Below are positions 52,417 through 61,641 of a stretch of 64,000 nt of DNA, piece after piece (position 1 is the first letter of the stretch; the number at the start of each line of letters is the position of its first letter). This DNA comes from an uncultured Polaribacter sp. Lineage in GTDB: Bacteria; Bacteroidota; Bacteroidia; Flavobacteriales; Flavobacteriaceae. Location of the stretch: assembly GCF_947497695.1 (NCBI RefSeq), contig NZ_CANMHM010000004.1:140474-204473 (forward strand), written 5' to 3'. Made by a program: the position numbers and the translations under genes. The notes under the pieces were generated by a model. The model worked only from the letters and a program-made list of their open reading frames with translations, made no database searches and was not told where the DNA came from.

Positions 52417-55302
52417 ATGAATACAAATTTGTTTCAAAACAGACATATTGGTCCTAACAAAAAGGAACAAGAAAAAATGTTAGCTACCATTAATGCAGAA
52501 AGTCTAGAGCAATTAATCTATGAAACTGTGCCAGATGATATTCGTTTAAAAAACGAGCTAAATTTAGCACCTGCAAAAAGCGAATATGAGTATTTAGCCC
52601 ATATTAAAGAATTAGGCGATAAAAATAAAGTATTTAAAAGCTACATTGGTTTGGGCTATCATGAAGCCATTGTACCAAGTGTTATACAACGTAATATTTT
52701 AGAAAACCCAAGTTGGTACACTGCCTACACACCTTACCAAGCAGAAATTGCTCAAGGTAGATTAGAAGCTTTGTTAAATTTTCAAACGATGGTTTGTGAT
52801 TTGACAGGAATGGAATTAGCAAATGCCTCTTTGTTAGATGAAAGTACTGCTGCTGCAGAAGCAATGGCATTATTATATGATGTTAGAGAAAGAGCACAGA
52901 AAAAAGCAAACGTAAATAAGTTTTTTGTGTCTGAAGAAATTTTACCACAAACTTTATCTGTTTTACAAACACGTGCTACACCTATTGGTATTGAATTGGT
53001 TCTAGGAAACCACGAAGAATTTTCTTTTTCTTCGGATTTTTTCGGAGCAATTTTACAATATCCAGGAAAACACGGACAAGTTTTTGATTACACAAAATTT
53101 GTTGCAAAAGCCAATGAAAACAATATTAAAGTTGCAGTTGCTGCAGATATTTTGTCTTTAGTAAAATTAAAAGCACCTGCAGAATTTGGGGTTGATGTTG
53201 TAGTAGGAACCACACAACGTTTTGGAATTCCTTTGGGTTATGGAGGTCCTCATGCAGCTTATTTTGCTACAAAAGACAAATACAAAAGAAGTATTCCTGG
53301 ACGTATTATTGGTGTTACCAAAGACAGAAATGGAAAACGTGCTTTAAGAATGGCGTTGCAAACTAGAGAGCAACATATTAAACGAGAAAAAGCGACTTCT
53401 AATATTTGTACTGCACAAGTTTTACTAGCTGTTATGGCAGGTATGTATGCTGTGTATCATGGTAAAAGTGGTTTGCAATTTATAGCAGATTCTGTACATA
53501 ACAAAACAAAATTGGTTGCTAATTATTTAGAAAAAGCAGGTTTTAAACAACTAAATACTACTTATTTTGATACCTTGTTGGTAGAAATTGATTGCATCAA
53601 ACTAAAATCTGTTGCAGAATCTTTTAAAGTCAACTTTAATTATGTAGATGAACAACATATTTCGATTGCGATCAATGAAGCTACGACTCAGAAAGATTTA
53701 ATGAAATTGTTTACCATCTTTGGTCAATTACAAAAGAAACCTGTTGCTTTAGAAGCAGAAAATGTAGGTGATTTTCATCAAATATTAACGCAAAGCTCTT
53801 TCAATGCCGATTTTGAAGTAATTGCTGACCATTTACTTAGAAACACTTCTTTTTTAGACAACGAAGTTTTTAATACGTATCAATCTGAAACAGATATGAT
53901 GCGTTATATTAAAAAATTAGAGCGTAAAGATTTGGCCTTAAATCATTCTATGATTTCTTTAGGTTCTTGTACTATGAAATTAAATGCAGCATCAGAAATG
54001 TTGCCTTTAAGCAATCCTCAATGGGGAAATATTCATCCTTTTGTACCTATAAATCAAGCAGAAGGCTATCAACAAGTATTAAAAAGATTAGAGCATCAAT
54101 TAAATATTATTACTGGTTTTGCTGGTACTTCTTTGCAGCCAAATTCTGGTGCTCAAGGAGAGTTTGCCGGTTTAATGACAATTAGAGCATATCACTTATC
54201 TAGAAACGATGCTCATAGAAATATATGTATTATTCCTGCTTCTGCTCATGGTACAAATCCTGCTTCTGCAGTAATGGCAGGGATGAAAGTAGTGGTTACA
54301 AAAACTGCAGAAAATGGAAATATTGATGTGGCTGATTTACGTGAAAAAGCCATTTTACATAAAGATAATTTGGCAGCTTTAATGGTTACCTACCCTTCTA
54401 CTCATGGTGTTTTTGAAAAAGAAATTAAAGAAATTACACAAATTATTCACGATCATGGAGGTCAGGTTTATATGGATGGTGCAAATATGAATGCTCAAGT
54501 TGGGCTAACAAACCCTGCAACTATTGGTGCAGATGTGTGTCACTTAAACTTGCACAAAACATTTGCAATTCCTCATGGAGGTGGAGGCCCAGGAGTTGGT
54601 CCTATTTGTGTTGCGCCACAATTAGTCCCTTTTTTACCAACAAACCCAGTCATTAAAACTGGTGGAGAAAATGCCATTTCTGCAATTTCTGCTGCTCCTT
54701 GGGGTTCTTCTTTAGTCTGTTTAATTTCTTACGGCTATATTACAATGCTAGGTGCAAAAGGCTTAACAGATGCTACAAAATTGGCTATTTTAAACACAAA
54801 TTACATAAAAGAGCGTTTACACGGACATTATAATACATTGTATACAGGAGAAATGAACAGGGCTGCTCATGAAATGATTATTGATTGCAGAGATTTTAAA
54901 CAAAACGGAATTGAAGTAGTTGATATTGCAAAACGTTTAATGGATTATGGTTTTCATGCACCAACAGTTTCTTTTCCTGTTGCAGGAACTATGATGATAG
55001 AACCTACAGAATCTGAATCTATTGCAGAATTAGATCGTTTTTGTGATGCTATGATTTCTATTAGAAAAGAAATTGATTTAGCAACTAAAGAGGATCATAA
55101 CAATCCTTTAAAAAACGCACCTCATACTCAAGAGTTTTTAACTGCGGATGAATGGATGTTACCCTACTCAAGAAAACAAGCGGCTTTTCCGTTAGATTAT
55201 ATTGCTGATAATAAATTTTGGCCTTCTGTACGTAGAGTTGATGATGCTTTTGGAGATCGAAACTTGATTTGTTCTTGTAACCCAATTGAGGATTATATGT
55301 AA
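52417..55302 (+). CDS. gcvP: Glycine dehydrogenase (decarboxylating), P-protein
   Basis: PLP-dependent P-protein of the glycine cleavage system; decarboxylates glycine and passes the aminomethyl group to lipoylated H-protein. The 961 residues are a full-length single-chain form with two homologous halves. Seen: FKSYIGLGYHEAIVP, NPSWYTAYTPYQAEIAQGRL, LDESTAAAEAM, SLGSCTMKLNA, and the PLP-binding LHKTFAIPHGGGGPGVGPI with Lys at about 714. gcvT and gcvH are elsewhere. It shares one-carbon and serine metabolism with the serB-serA fusion gene nearby. Confidence 0.97.
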   Translation: MNTNLFQNRHIGPNKKEQEKMLATINAESLEQLIYETVPDDIRLKNELNLAPAKSEYEYLAHIKELGDKNKVFKSYIGLGYHEAIVPSVIQRNILENPSWYTAYTPYQAEIAQGRLEALLNFQTMVCDLTGMELANASLLDESTAAAEAMALLYDVRERAQKKANVNKFFVSEEILPQTLSVLQTRATPIGIELVLGNHEEFSFSSDFFGAILQYPGKHGQVFDYTKFVAKANENNIKVAVAADILSLVKLKAPAEFGVDVVVGTTQRFGIPLGYGGPHAAYFATKDKYKRSIPGRIIGVTKDRNGKRALRMALQTREQHIKREKATSNICTAQVLLAVMAGMYAVYHGKSGLQFIADSVHNKTKLVANYLEKAGFKQLNTTYFDTLLVEIDCIKLKSVAESFKVNFNYVDEQHISIAINEATTQKDLMKLFTIFGQLQKKPVALEAENVGDFHQILTQSSFNADFEVIADHLLRNTSFLDNEVFNTYQSETDMMRYIKKLERKDLALNHSMISLGSCTMKLNAASEMLPLSNPQWGNIHPFVPINQAEGYQQVLKRLEHQLNIITGFAGTSLQPNSGAQGEFAGLMTIRAYHLSRNDAHRNICIIPASAHGTNPASAVMAGMKVVVTKTAENGNIDVADLREKAILHKDNLAALMVTYPSTHGVFEKEIKEITQIIHDHGGQVYMDGANMNAQVGLTNPATIGADVCHLNLHKTFAIPHGGGGPGVGPICVAPQLVPFLPTNPVIKTGGENAISAISAAPWGSSLVCLISYGYITMLGAKGLTDATKLAILNTNYIKERLHGHYNTLYTGEMNRAAHEMIIDCRDFKQNGIEVVDIAKRLMDYGFHAPTVSFPVAGTMMIEPTESESIAELDRFCDAMISIRKEIDLATKEDHNNPLKNAPHTQEFLTADEWMLPYSRKQAAFPLDYIADNKFWPSVRRVDDAFGDRNLICSCNPIEDYM

Positions 55303-55328
55303 ACACACTGTGTTTTTAAGTATTTTAA

Positions 55329-55356
55329 AACCGTTTCTTTTTAGAAGCGGTTTTTT
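55329..55356 (+). terminator. Terminator of gcvP
   Basis: Stem AACCGTTTCT/AGAAGCGGTT (one G-T pair) with a 4-base loop and a T6 run, 26 bp after the stop. Confidence 0.85.
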
Positions 55357-55398
55357 ATTTTAAGTAATAATATTTATTATTGACTTTCTACTTTTAAA

Positions 55399-55476
55399 AA
55401 GCTAACTTCGCTAGCGACTGATATAAGTCATTAAAACGACATCATATCAGATAAAAGTTGTGCCTAATACGATAAA
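55399..55476 (+). other. Left flank of the SIR2 gene, hairpin and inverted repeats
   Basis: Contains AAGCTAACTTCGCTAGCG (55399-55416), a hairpin with arms CTGATAT and ATATCAG (55418-55450) whose inner GTC/GAC also pair, and GTTGTGCCTAATAC (55457-55470), six bases before the start codon. TTCGCTAGCG and GTTGTGCCTAATAC both have inverted partners after the gene (58174-58183 and 58041-58054). GTTGTGC differs by one base from the integron core-site consensus GTTRRRY. Cassette-end origin is an inference. Confidence 0.5.
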
Positions 55477-58047
55477 ATGATTCGTAAAGAAAAAATAAAA
55501 GGAATAGACTACTTACTTAACAGATTTCAAGAAAAACATCTTGAATTTAATTCAATTCCTAAATGTTCTTTTTTATTAGGAGCTGGGTGTTCAATAAGCT
55601 CGGGAATTCCTTCAGGTTTTGATATAATTCAAAAGCTTCGAAAACTATGGTTCATTTCAAACTTTAAAAACGGAACTGAATATAAGTTAAATGGCTTTGA
55701 AATTGACGAAGAAAAGTTTGAAAATTTAGAAAATGAATTTCAATCTGCAGTTTTAGAACACGAAACTCAATTAATTTATAAAGTTGAAAACTCAATAAAT
55801 AAACTTAAAACAGAGCGTCCAAATTATTTAAAAAAACTTTTAGGAACAATCAAAGAAGATGATTTAAAAAATAATTTAATTAACGACCAATTATATGGCT
55901 TTTGGTTTGAAAGTTTTTCGGAAAACCCTAAAGAAAGACAAAAACTAATAGAATCATTAATTGAGAACAAAGAACCTTCTGGAGCATATTTACTTTTAGC
56001 TCATTTAATTGCAAATGAAAAAATTAAAAATATATTCACAACCAACTTTGATGACTTACTTTATGATAGTTTAATAAGATACACAGATACCAAACCTAAA
56101 ATTTACTCTCATAACGAAGTTGCTCAATACATTAATACATTAGGCAAAAGACCAAATATTATAAAATTACACGGAGATTTCTTATTTGAAAATATTAAAA
56201 ATACAGAGTTAGAAACTTCAAGACTTTGGGAAAATATGGAATCCAAACTTGAAGAATCTCTTAAAAATTTTGATTTAATTATTATTGGCTATAATGGTTC
56301 TGATTCAAGTGTAATGGATTCGTTAGCTAAATTAAAGTCTAATCACTATGGCTTAATATGGTGTGGTCGAAGTCAAAAAAAATTAAATTGGAGAGTTATT
56401 GAATTTATTAATAATACACCAAATTCATTTTTTGTAGAAATAGATACTTTTGAGTTGTTAATGTTCCAACTTTATAAAGTTTACGAAGAAGAAATTAGTT
56501 TTCCTGACTTCATAAAAATAGCAGAAAAAAAGAACAAAGAGTTTAATAATTACATTTCAGAATTTGCAGAGGAACTAACTACTGATGAAAGTATTGACTT
56601 AAAAATTAGAGATAATATTCAAAACACTTTAAGTGTAATTTTAGATAGAGATAGTTTCTTTGAAATTGCATCGATGCCTAATAAAGAACAAGTTTTATTT
56701 CTACAAAAATTAAAAATTGATGGAATAGGTAGAACTTTAAAAAATATTTATTCACATATAAATTGGGAACACGCAATTTGGTTGTATGAATCTTTAGATA
56801 AAGATAATTTCTTTCAAAATAAAATTCAAGAAGCACCAATTCAACATATTTCAAATTCACTTTCCAATCTTAAAAAAATAGAACCAGAAAGGACAAAGAA
56901 TATATTAGATTTAGTAGAAAACAATATTTTATTACAAAAAATAAATAAGGCAAAAAGTGAGGATTTATATTCAGCTATAAATGAGTTAAAAGCTATTAGC
57001 CCAAAAAAAATAGAACTTATTGTAAATCAACGAAATATTAATACTAAATCAATAGACCTACAGAAGCTTGATTTAAGACGTATTTTATATAAAATCAACA
57101 CATTATCATATAAAAATGCTTTGGTTTTATTTATTTCCAATAACGAAATAATAAGAAGTAAATTAAAAAAAGAATCTATAAAGGAAGTTGTTTTATTTTT
57201 TGACACTTTAAGCAAAAATCATTTTAAAGAATGTAAAAACCTATTTGAATCTCTTGATGATAAGGAATTAAGTAATAAAATTTCATCTCAAAATTTAAAT
57301 CTTTTAAGTATAACTTTAAGGGTATTCAATAGTTTAAACCGTGAGAAAACTAAAAAAATATTAAATTATCTAGATAACAGACTTATTGAGAAAAAATTAG
57401 AAAAATCTAGTTTAACTGAAATAAAATCAATTTTATTCACACTTAAAGACGTTGACTTTAAATTAAGTAAAAAACTTTTATCTCTAATTTCAGACGATTT
57501 ACTTTTAAGGAAATTCACTAGTTCTGATATTTCAATTCTTGCAGAATCTGCAGAATATATATCAAAAATTGATTTTGATAAAATTAAACGAATCATCAAA
57601 AGAATTGACAATACTTTAATAACTAAAAGTATCGATAAAAATGATTTTACATTCCAAAAATATGGAAATGCAATATCTAAATTAATTGTATTTGATTTTG
57701 ATAAATTCTGTCAAGCTGCTAGAAATTCAAACATTGAGATACTATCTGATAAAATTTCAAGAAGTTTAAACAAAACTGGTGAACAAGTTTTTCTACATTT
57801 TGTTCCAACCTATTTTAAAGTAGACAGAAATCTATTTTCTTTAATTATTAAAAAATCTAATCAAGATTATATTAACTCAATTTTAAAATGGCCTAAAATA
57901 GATTTATACACTGTCAATTTGCCTTATTTAAAAAGAGCTTTTGAATCAAATAAAATGGAAAAAGAATCAAAATATATTGATTATATAATAAAAAATAATC
58001 AAAACCGATTTAAGAAAAAGAAAGATAGAAATAGGAAAAAGTACTAG
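55477..58047 (+). CDS. SIR2-domain protein with helical-repeat C-terminus
   Basis: An 856-residue protein with no signal peptide or membrane helix. Residues about 25-350 form a SIR2-like NAD-binding fold: GAGCSISSGIP (from 35), TTNFDDLLYD (188-197), KLHGD with the catalytic-type His at about 232, and GYNGSD (271-276). Residues about 370-830 consist of degenerate Lys/Leu/Ser-rich helical repeats of 35-37 residues (ending patterns like ..ILDLVENNILLQKI, ..ILNYLDNRLIEKKL, ..LLSLISDDLLLRKF). No Walker motif, HerA, TIR or nuclease domain is visible. SIR2 domains of this type in phage defence deplete NAD; here that is an inference. Lone gene between core genes. Confidence 0.8.
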   Translation: MIRKEKIKGIDYLLNRFQEKHLEFNSIPKCSFLLGAGCSISSGIPSGFDIIQKLRKLWFISNFKNGTEYKLNGFEIDEEKFENLENEFQSAVLEHETQLIYKVENSINKLKTERPNYLKKLLGTIKEDDLKNNLINDQLYGFWFESFSENPKERQKLIESLIENKEPSGAYLLLAHLIANEKIKNIFTTNFDDLLYDSLIRYTDTKPKIYSHNEVAQYINTLGKRPNIIKLHGDFLFENIKNTELETSRLWENMESKLEESLKNFDLIIIGYNGSDSSVMDSLAKLKSNHYGLIWCGRSQKKLNWRVIEFINNTPNSFFVEIDTFELLMFQLYKVYEEEISFPDFIKIAEKKNKEFNNYISEFAEELTTDESIDLKIRDNIQNTLSVILDRDSFFEIASMPNKEQVLFLQKLKIDGIGRTLKNIYSHINWEHAIWLYESLDKDNFFQNKIQEAPIQHISNSLSNLKKIEPERTKNILDLVENNILLQKINKAKSEDLYSAINELKAISPKKIELIVNQRNINTKSIDLQKLDLRRILYKINTLSYKNALVLFISNNEIIRSKLKKESIKEVVLFFDTLSKNHFKECKNLFESLDDKELSNKISSQNLNLLSITLRVFNSLNREKTKKILNYLDNRLIEKKLEKSSLTEIKSILFTLKDVDFKLSKKLLSLISDDLLLRKFTSSDISILAESAEYISKIDFDKIKRIIKRIDNTLITKSIDKNDFTFQKYGNAISKLIVFDFDKFCQAARNSNIEILSDKISRSLNKTGEQVFLHFVPTYFKVDRNLFSLIIKKSNQDYINSILKWPKIDLYTVNLPYLKRAFESNKMEKESKYIDYIIKNNQNRFKKKKDRNRKKY

Positions 58048-58183
58048 GCACAACAACATATATAATTTATTGCTTACTTTTTGCTTACTTACGAAAATCC
58101 TCGGGGATTTTCTTGGTCTGTAATTATTTACTAAATTAGTTGCTTAAACCACGCAACAAACCATATATAAACACGTTAGCGAA
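58041..58183 (+). other. Right flank of the SIR2 gene, attC-like region
   Basis: Begins with GTACTAGGCACAAC, which contains the gene's TAG stop and is the inverse of the left GTTGTGCCTAATAC at 13 of 14 positions. Two related segments follow: CACAACAACATATATAA (58049) and CGCAACAAACCATATATAA (58152). Between them lies a hairpin GAAAATCC-TCGG-GGATTTTC (58092-58111). It ends CGTTAGCGAA, the near-inverse of left TTCGCTAGCG. The size, about 135 bp from GCACAAC to GTTAGCG, is within the range of integron attC sites, but R' and R'' are not complementary here. Confidence 0.45.
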
Positions 58184-58185
58184 TC

Positions 58186-59721
58186 CTAATAATAAATCTT
58201 CTCAAAACTAACAACTTCCTCGGCTTTTTTTCGTCTAAAAACTTGGTTGGGTTTTAAGTCTGCAATAGAGGCAATACCCATTGCAGCAACTACACCTTTT
58301 ACTGCTGCTATCGTTTCATCATGATAATTTTTTACACGCACATTTTTCTTTTCTACAACCAATGCTTTTACCAAACTTTCATCTTGTGTAGCAACACCAA
58401 CAGGACAAGAATCTAAATTACATTCTCTAGCCTGTATACAACCTAAACTTAGCATAAAGCTACGTGCCATGGCAATTGAATCTGCACCTAAAGCAATTAA
58501 TTTAACAATATCAAAAGCATCAATAGCTTTACCAGAGGCAATAATTTTAATCTGATTTTTTAGGTTGTATTTTATCAATAGCTTGTTTACAAAAACCAAA
58601 CCTTCAATTAAAGGAGTCCCAATATAATTGGTAAATTCTAACGGAGCTGCACCTGTACCTCCTTCTCCTCCATCTACAGCAATAAAATCAGGATAATTAT
58701 TTGCTGTTTCAAATGCTTTAAACATGGTTTCTATCTCTTCGTTGTTTCCTATACAAAATTTGATTCCTACTGGTTTTCCACTAGATAATTCTCTTACTTT
58801 TTGTATAAAAGCAATCATTTCATCATAATTAGAGAATGCAGAATGACTTGGAGGAGAATCTACTTGTGTACCTACTTCTACAGAACGAATTTTTGCAATT
58901 TCTGGTGTGTTTTTCTTGGCAGGTAAAATACCTCCATGACCAGGTTTTGCTCCTTGAGAAAACTTAATTTCTATCATTTTTACTGCTTTATGACTAGCAC
59001 TTTCTTTAAAAATAGCGTCATCAAAAACACGTTTGCCATCAACTGATTTTCCTGCTCCAAAATAACCTGTTCCTATTTGAAAAATAACATCTCCTCCTTG
59101 TAAATGATAAGGAGAGATTCCTCCTTCTCCTGTATTATGAGCAAAATTACCCATTTTTGCACCTTGATTCAATGCCATAATTGCATTTTTACTTAAAGAA
59201 CCAAAAGACATGGCAGAAATATTAATAATAGAACAACTGTATTTTTGAGTACATTTATCTGAACCAAAAACAACTCTTTCTCCTTTTACTTGATGGTGCT
59301 CTTTTGGAAACAAAGAATGCTTTACAAACTCATACCCTTTTGAATATACATTGTGTTGTGTACCAAAAGGAATGGTATCTTTTTCTAACTTAGAACGCTG
59401 ATAAACCACACTTCGTTTTTCTCTACTAATTGGCGTTCCGTTTAAATTATCTTCTATAAAATATTGTTGAATCTTATCTCTTTCTTCTTCAAAAAACCAA
59501 CGTAAACGTGCAATTACAGGAAATGCTCTTAATAAAGAGTGTTGGGTTTGCAGACTATCGTAAATTGCTATAATTGTGAATATTCCTGAAATAGACAATA
59601 AAATAAAGGTACCTATTTGAGGAAGAAAATAAACCAGTATAGCAGATAAAATAGTAGCAGTAATAAATATGGAAAGTAAGGTGTTTCTCATTTTTTTTTG
59701 TTCTTTTTTAAGAGATTCCAA
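58186..59721 (-). CDS. FMN-binding glutamate synthase family protein
   Basis: A 511-residue protein with two N-terminal membrane helices (about 12-50) followed by a glutamate-synthase central/FMN domain: INISAMSFGSLSKNAI, NTGEGGISPYH, KPGHGGILPA, VDGGEGGTGAAPLEF and IKIIASGKAIDAFD. The Cys motif CIQARECNLDSCPVGVATQ binds an iron-sulfur cluster in GltB. There is no amidotransferase domain, so it cannot act as a complete glutamate synthase. Such stand-alone GltB-like oxidoreductases are common in Bacteroidota; the substrate is unknown. Confidence 0.9.
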   Translation of the reverse strand: MESLKKEQKKMRNTLLSIFITATILSAILVYFLPQIGTFILLSISGIFTIIAIYDSLQTQHSLLRAFPVIARLRWFFEEERDKIQQYFIEDNLNGTPISREKRSVVYQRSKLEKDTIPFGTQHNVYSKGYEFVKHSLFPKEHHQVKGERVVFGSDKCTQKYSCSIINISAMSFGSLSKNAIMALNQGAKMGNFAHNTGEGGISPYHLQGGDVIFQIGTGYFGAGKSVDGKRVFDDAIFKESASHKAVKMIEIKFSQGAKPGHGGILPAKKNTPEIAKIRSVEVGTQVDSPPSHSAFSNYDEMIAFIQKVRELSSGKPVGIKFCIGNNEEIETMFKAFETANNYPDFIAVDGGEGGTGAAPLEFTNYIGTPLIEGLVFVNKLLIKYNLKNQIKIIASGKAIDAFDIVKLIALGADSIAMARSFMLSLGCIQARECNLDSCPVGVATQDESLVKALVVEKKNVRVKNYHDETIAAVKGVVAAMGIASIADLKPNQVFRRKKAEEVVSFEKIYY

Positions 59722-59768
59722 AAATACTCTTTTACTTTGAAGTTTTAAAAATTGTTGGCAAATTATGT

Positions 59769-59849
59769 TGCGTTAGGGATTGAAACGGCATCCTTTTTTG
59801 AGGGACGAAAAAAAGATACAGTGGAAAGCCCGACCTTTAGGGAACGCCC
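59769..59849 (+). repeat. Dispersed structured repeat, type A copy 2
   Basis: Runs from TTGCGTTAGGGATTG to CTTTAGGGAACGCCC. GCGTT at the left pairs with AACGC at the right; the inner hairpin is CTTTTTT-GAGGGACG-AAAAAAAG. It is the inverted counterpart of 43160-43243 and lies upstream of the glutamate-synthase-like gene. Confidence 0.8.
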
Positions 59850-59907
59850 ATACTTAAACAAGCTCAGTATAAATATTAAAGATGTACTGAAATAAATTTA
59901 GTACAAA

Positions 59908-59939
59908 AAAACTCCAACAAATACATGTTGGAGTTTTAA
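59908..59939 (-). terminator. Terminator of rpmE2
   Basis: Stem AAAACTCCAACA with its complement around a loop of about eight bases; on the minus strand it ends in a T7 run, 24 bp after the rpmE2 stop. Confidence 0.85.
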
Positions 59940-59962
59940 ATATGTTGAAAATTTTAAAAGAA

Positions 59963-60217
59963 TTAGTCTTTTTTGAATTTTGCGTATTTCGTTTTAAATT
60001 TATCGATACGTCCTGCAGCATCAATTAATTTAGATTTACCAGTGTAAAATGGGTGAGATGTTCTAGAAATCTCTAATTTTACTAAAGGATACTCAACACC
60101 ATCAACTTCTAACGTTTCTTTAGTGTCTACAGTAGAACGTGTTAAAAATACATCTTCATTAGACATGTCTTTAAACGCTACCATTCTATAATTTTCTGGA
60201 TGAATTCCTTTTTTCAT
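59963..60217 (-). CDS. rpmE2: Ribosomal protein L31 type B
   Basis: An 84-residue protein of the large ribosomal subunit. The start at 60217 gives [19 protein letters not shown], the normal L31 N-terminus; a longer frame upstream is probably untranslated leader. [20 protein letters not shown] is the family signature. It lacks the Cys pairs of zinc-binding L31, so it is the zinc-independent B form. The gene stands alone with a terminator and a leader of roughly 100 bp. Confidence 0.95.
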   Translation of the reverse strand: MKKGIHPENYRMVAFKDMSNEDVFLTRSTVDTKETLEVDGVEYPLVKLEISRTSHPFYTGKSKLIDAAGRIDKFKTKYAKFKKD

Positions 60218-60477
60218 TTTATGATGTTTTAATACTTTAATGTTATGTTTGTATGAGTAAAGTTGGTAAGGCTTACTCAAATTTCTAAATAGTTGTTTTT
60301 TACTATTTTGAGTTTGCAAATTTAACTTTATTTTTTAATTTACAAATAAATATTTTGCTTTTATTTAGTATTTGAAAGATATTACATAAAAAAGGATTCT
60401 TTTAATGCTTAAAAGTTGGTTTATAAAAGGCTTTTTTTGAATCTTTACGTTTTAAAACACTCAACTTTTTATTTATA

Positions 60478-61521
60478 ATGAAGAATAAATTTACAATTAT
60501 ACTTTTTTTCTCTTTTGTTTTCTTGCTGACTTCTTGTTCTGATGTTTATAAGTTTAGCTTAGTTCATGAAAAACAAACTACTCTAAACTCGAATTTAGAA
60601 ATAACATTAAAGGAAAAAGAAGACAAACCGATAAATAGTGTCCAGTTTTTTATAAACGGAAAAGAGGTTGCTTCTAAAGGGAATTCGATTTCTATAAACA
60701 CTGCTGATGTAGGTATAGGAAAACATCAAATTTCTGCACTGGTTTTTTATCCTGAAAAAACAAAAAAAGAGAATAGTTTTTTTGAAGTTTTAGCCAACAA
60801 AGCACCTGTTGTTTATGGATATAAAATTATAAATGAATACCCTCATGATAAAACAGCCTACACTCAAGGTTTAGAATATTACAATGGTTTTTTATATGAA
60901 ACTACAGGTCGTAGAGGAGAATCTACTTTAAGAAAAGTAGCTATTAAGACAGGAAAAGTTTTACAACAAACTGCTTTAGATAAAAAATATTTTGGTGAAG
61001 GAATGACCATTTTTAACAACAAAATATTCTGGTTAACTTGGCAAGGCAAAAAAGGCTTTGTTTATAATTTAGATACTTTTGAGCAAGAAAGAGAGTTTGC
61101 TTATAACAGTAGTAAAGAAGGTTGGGGATTTACACATGATGAGAAAAACTTAATAAAATCTGACGGAACTCATAAAATTTGGTTTTTAAACCCAGAAACT
61201 TTAAAAGAACAAAAATCTATTCAAGTATATACCAACAAATACGCTGTAAATGATTTGAATGAATTAGAATTGATCAACGGAAAAATTTATGCGAATAAAT
61301 ATCAGCAAAATGCTATTGTAATTATAGATCCAAATACAGGTATTGTTGAAGGAATTGCCAATTTAAAGTCTCTAAAAGCTGAAATGGAGAAAACTCAAAA
61401 ATTAGTACCACAAGATGAAGTTTTAAACGGAATTGCTTTTGATGCAACAAACAATCGTTTGTTTGTGACAGGTAAACATTGGGGTAAATTATTTGAAATT
61501 GAATTGATTCAAAAACAATAA
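60478..61521 (+). CDS. Glutaminyl-peptide cyclotransferase, lipoprotein
   Basis: Turns N-terminal glutamine of exported proteins into pyroglutamate. The 347 residues have a lipobox (LLTSC), a small beta domain (about 30-105), and a plant-type five-bladed glutaminyl cyclase domain: YPHDKTAYTQGLEYYNGFLYETTGRRGEST, YFGEGMTIFNNKIFWLTW and LNGIAFDATNNRLFVTGKHW. T9SS-secreted proteins often start with pyroglutamate, which makes this a plausible partner of the type IX secretion route. Standard in flavobacteria. Confidence 0.9.
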   Translation: MKNKFTIILFFSFVFLLTSCSDVYKFSLVHEKQTTLNSNLEITLKEKEDKPINSVQFFINGKEVASKGNSISINTADVGIGKHQISALVFYPEKTKKENSFFEVLANKAPVVYGYKIINEYPHDKTAYTQGLEYYNGFLYETTGRRGESTLRKVAIKTGKVLQQTALDKKYFGEGMTIFNNKIFWLTWQGKKGFVYNLDTFEQEREFAYNSSKEGWGFTHDEKNLIKSDGTHKIWFLNPETLKEQKSIQVYTNKYAVNDLNELELINGKIYANKYQQNAIVIIDPNTGIVEGIANLKSLKAEMEKTQKLVPQDEVLNGIAFDATNNRLFVTGKHWGKLFEIELIQKQ

Positions 61522-61641
61522 TTCAAGTATTATAAAGTTTTAACTACCATATAGTTTACATTATAAAAACAAATTTTACCTCATAAAAACATAGTCACAT
61601 ATTGTTATCTATACTTTGAAGTAATTTTTCATAAAAAAAAC

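Noticed and set aside
55477..58047. SIR2-STAND (Avs5-like) or SIR2-HerA system
   Set aside because: No Walker A or B motif in the C-terminal part and no helicase gene next to it.
58186..59721. Complete glutamate synthase large subunit
   Set aside because: Only the FMN/iron-sulfur part is present; the glutaminase domain is missing and membrane helices precede it.
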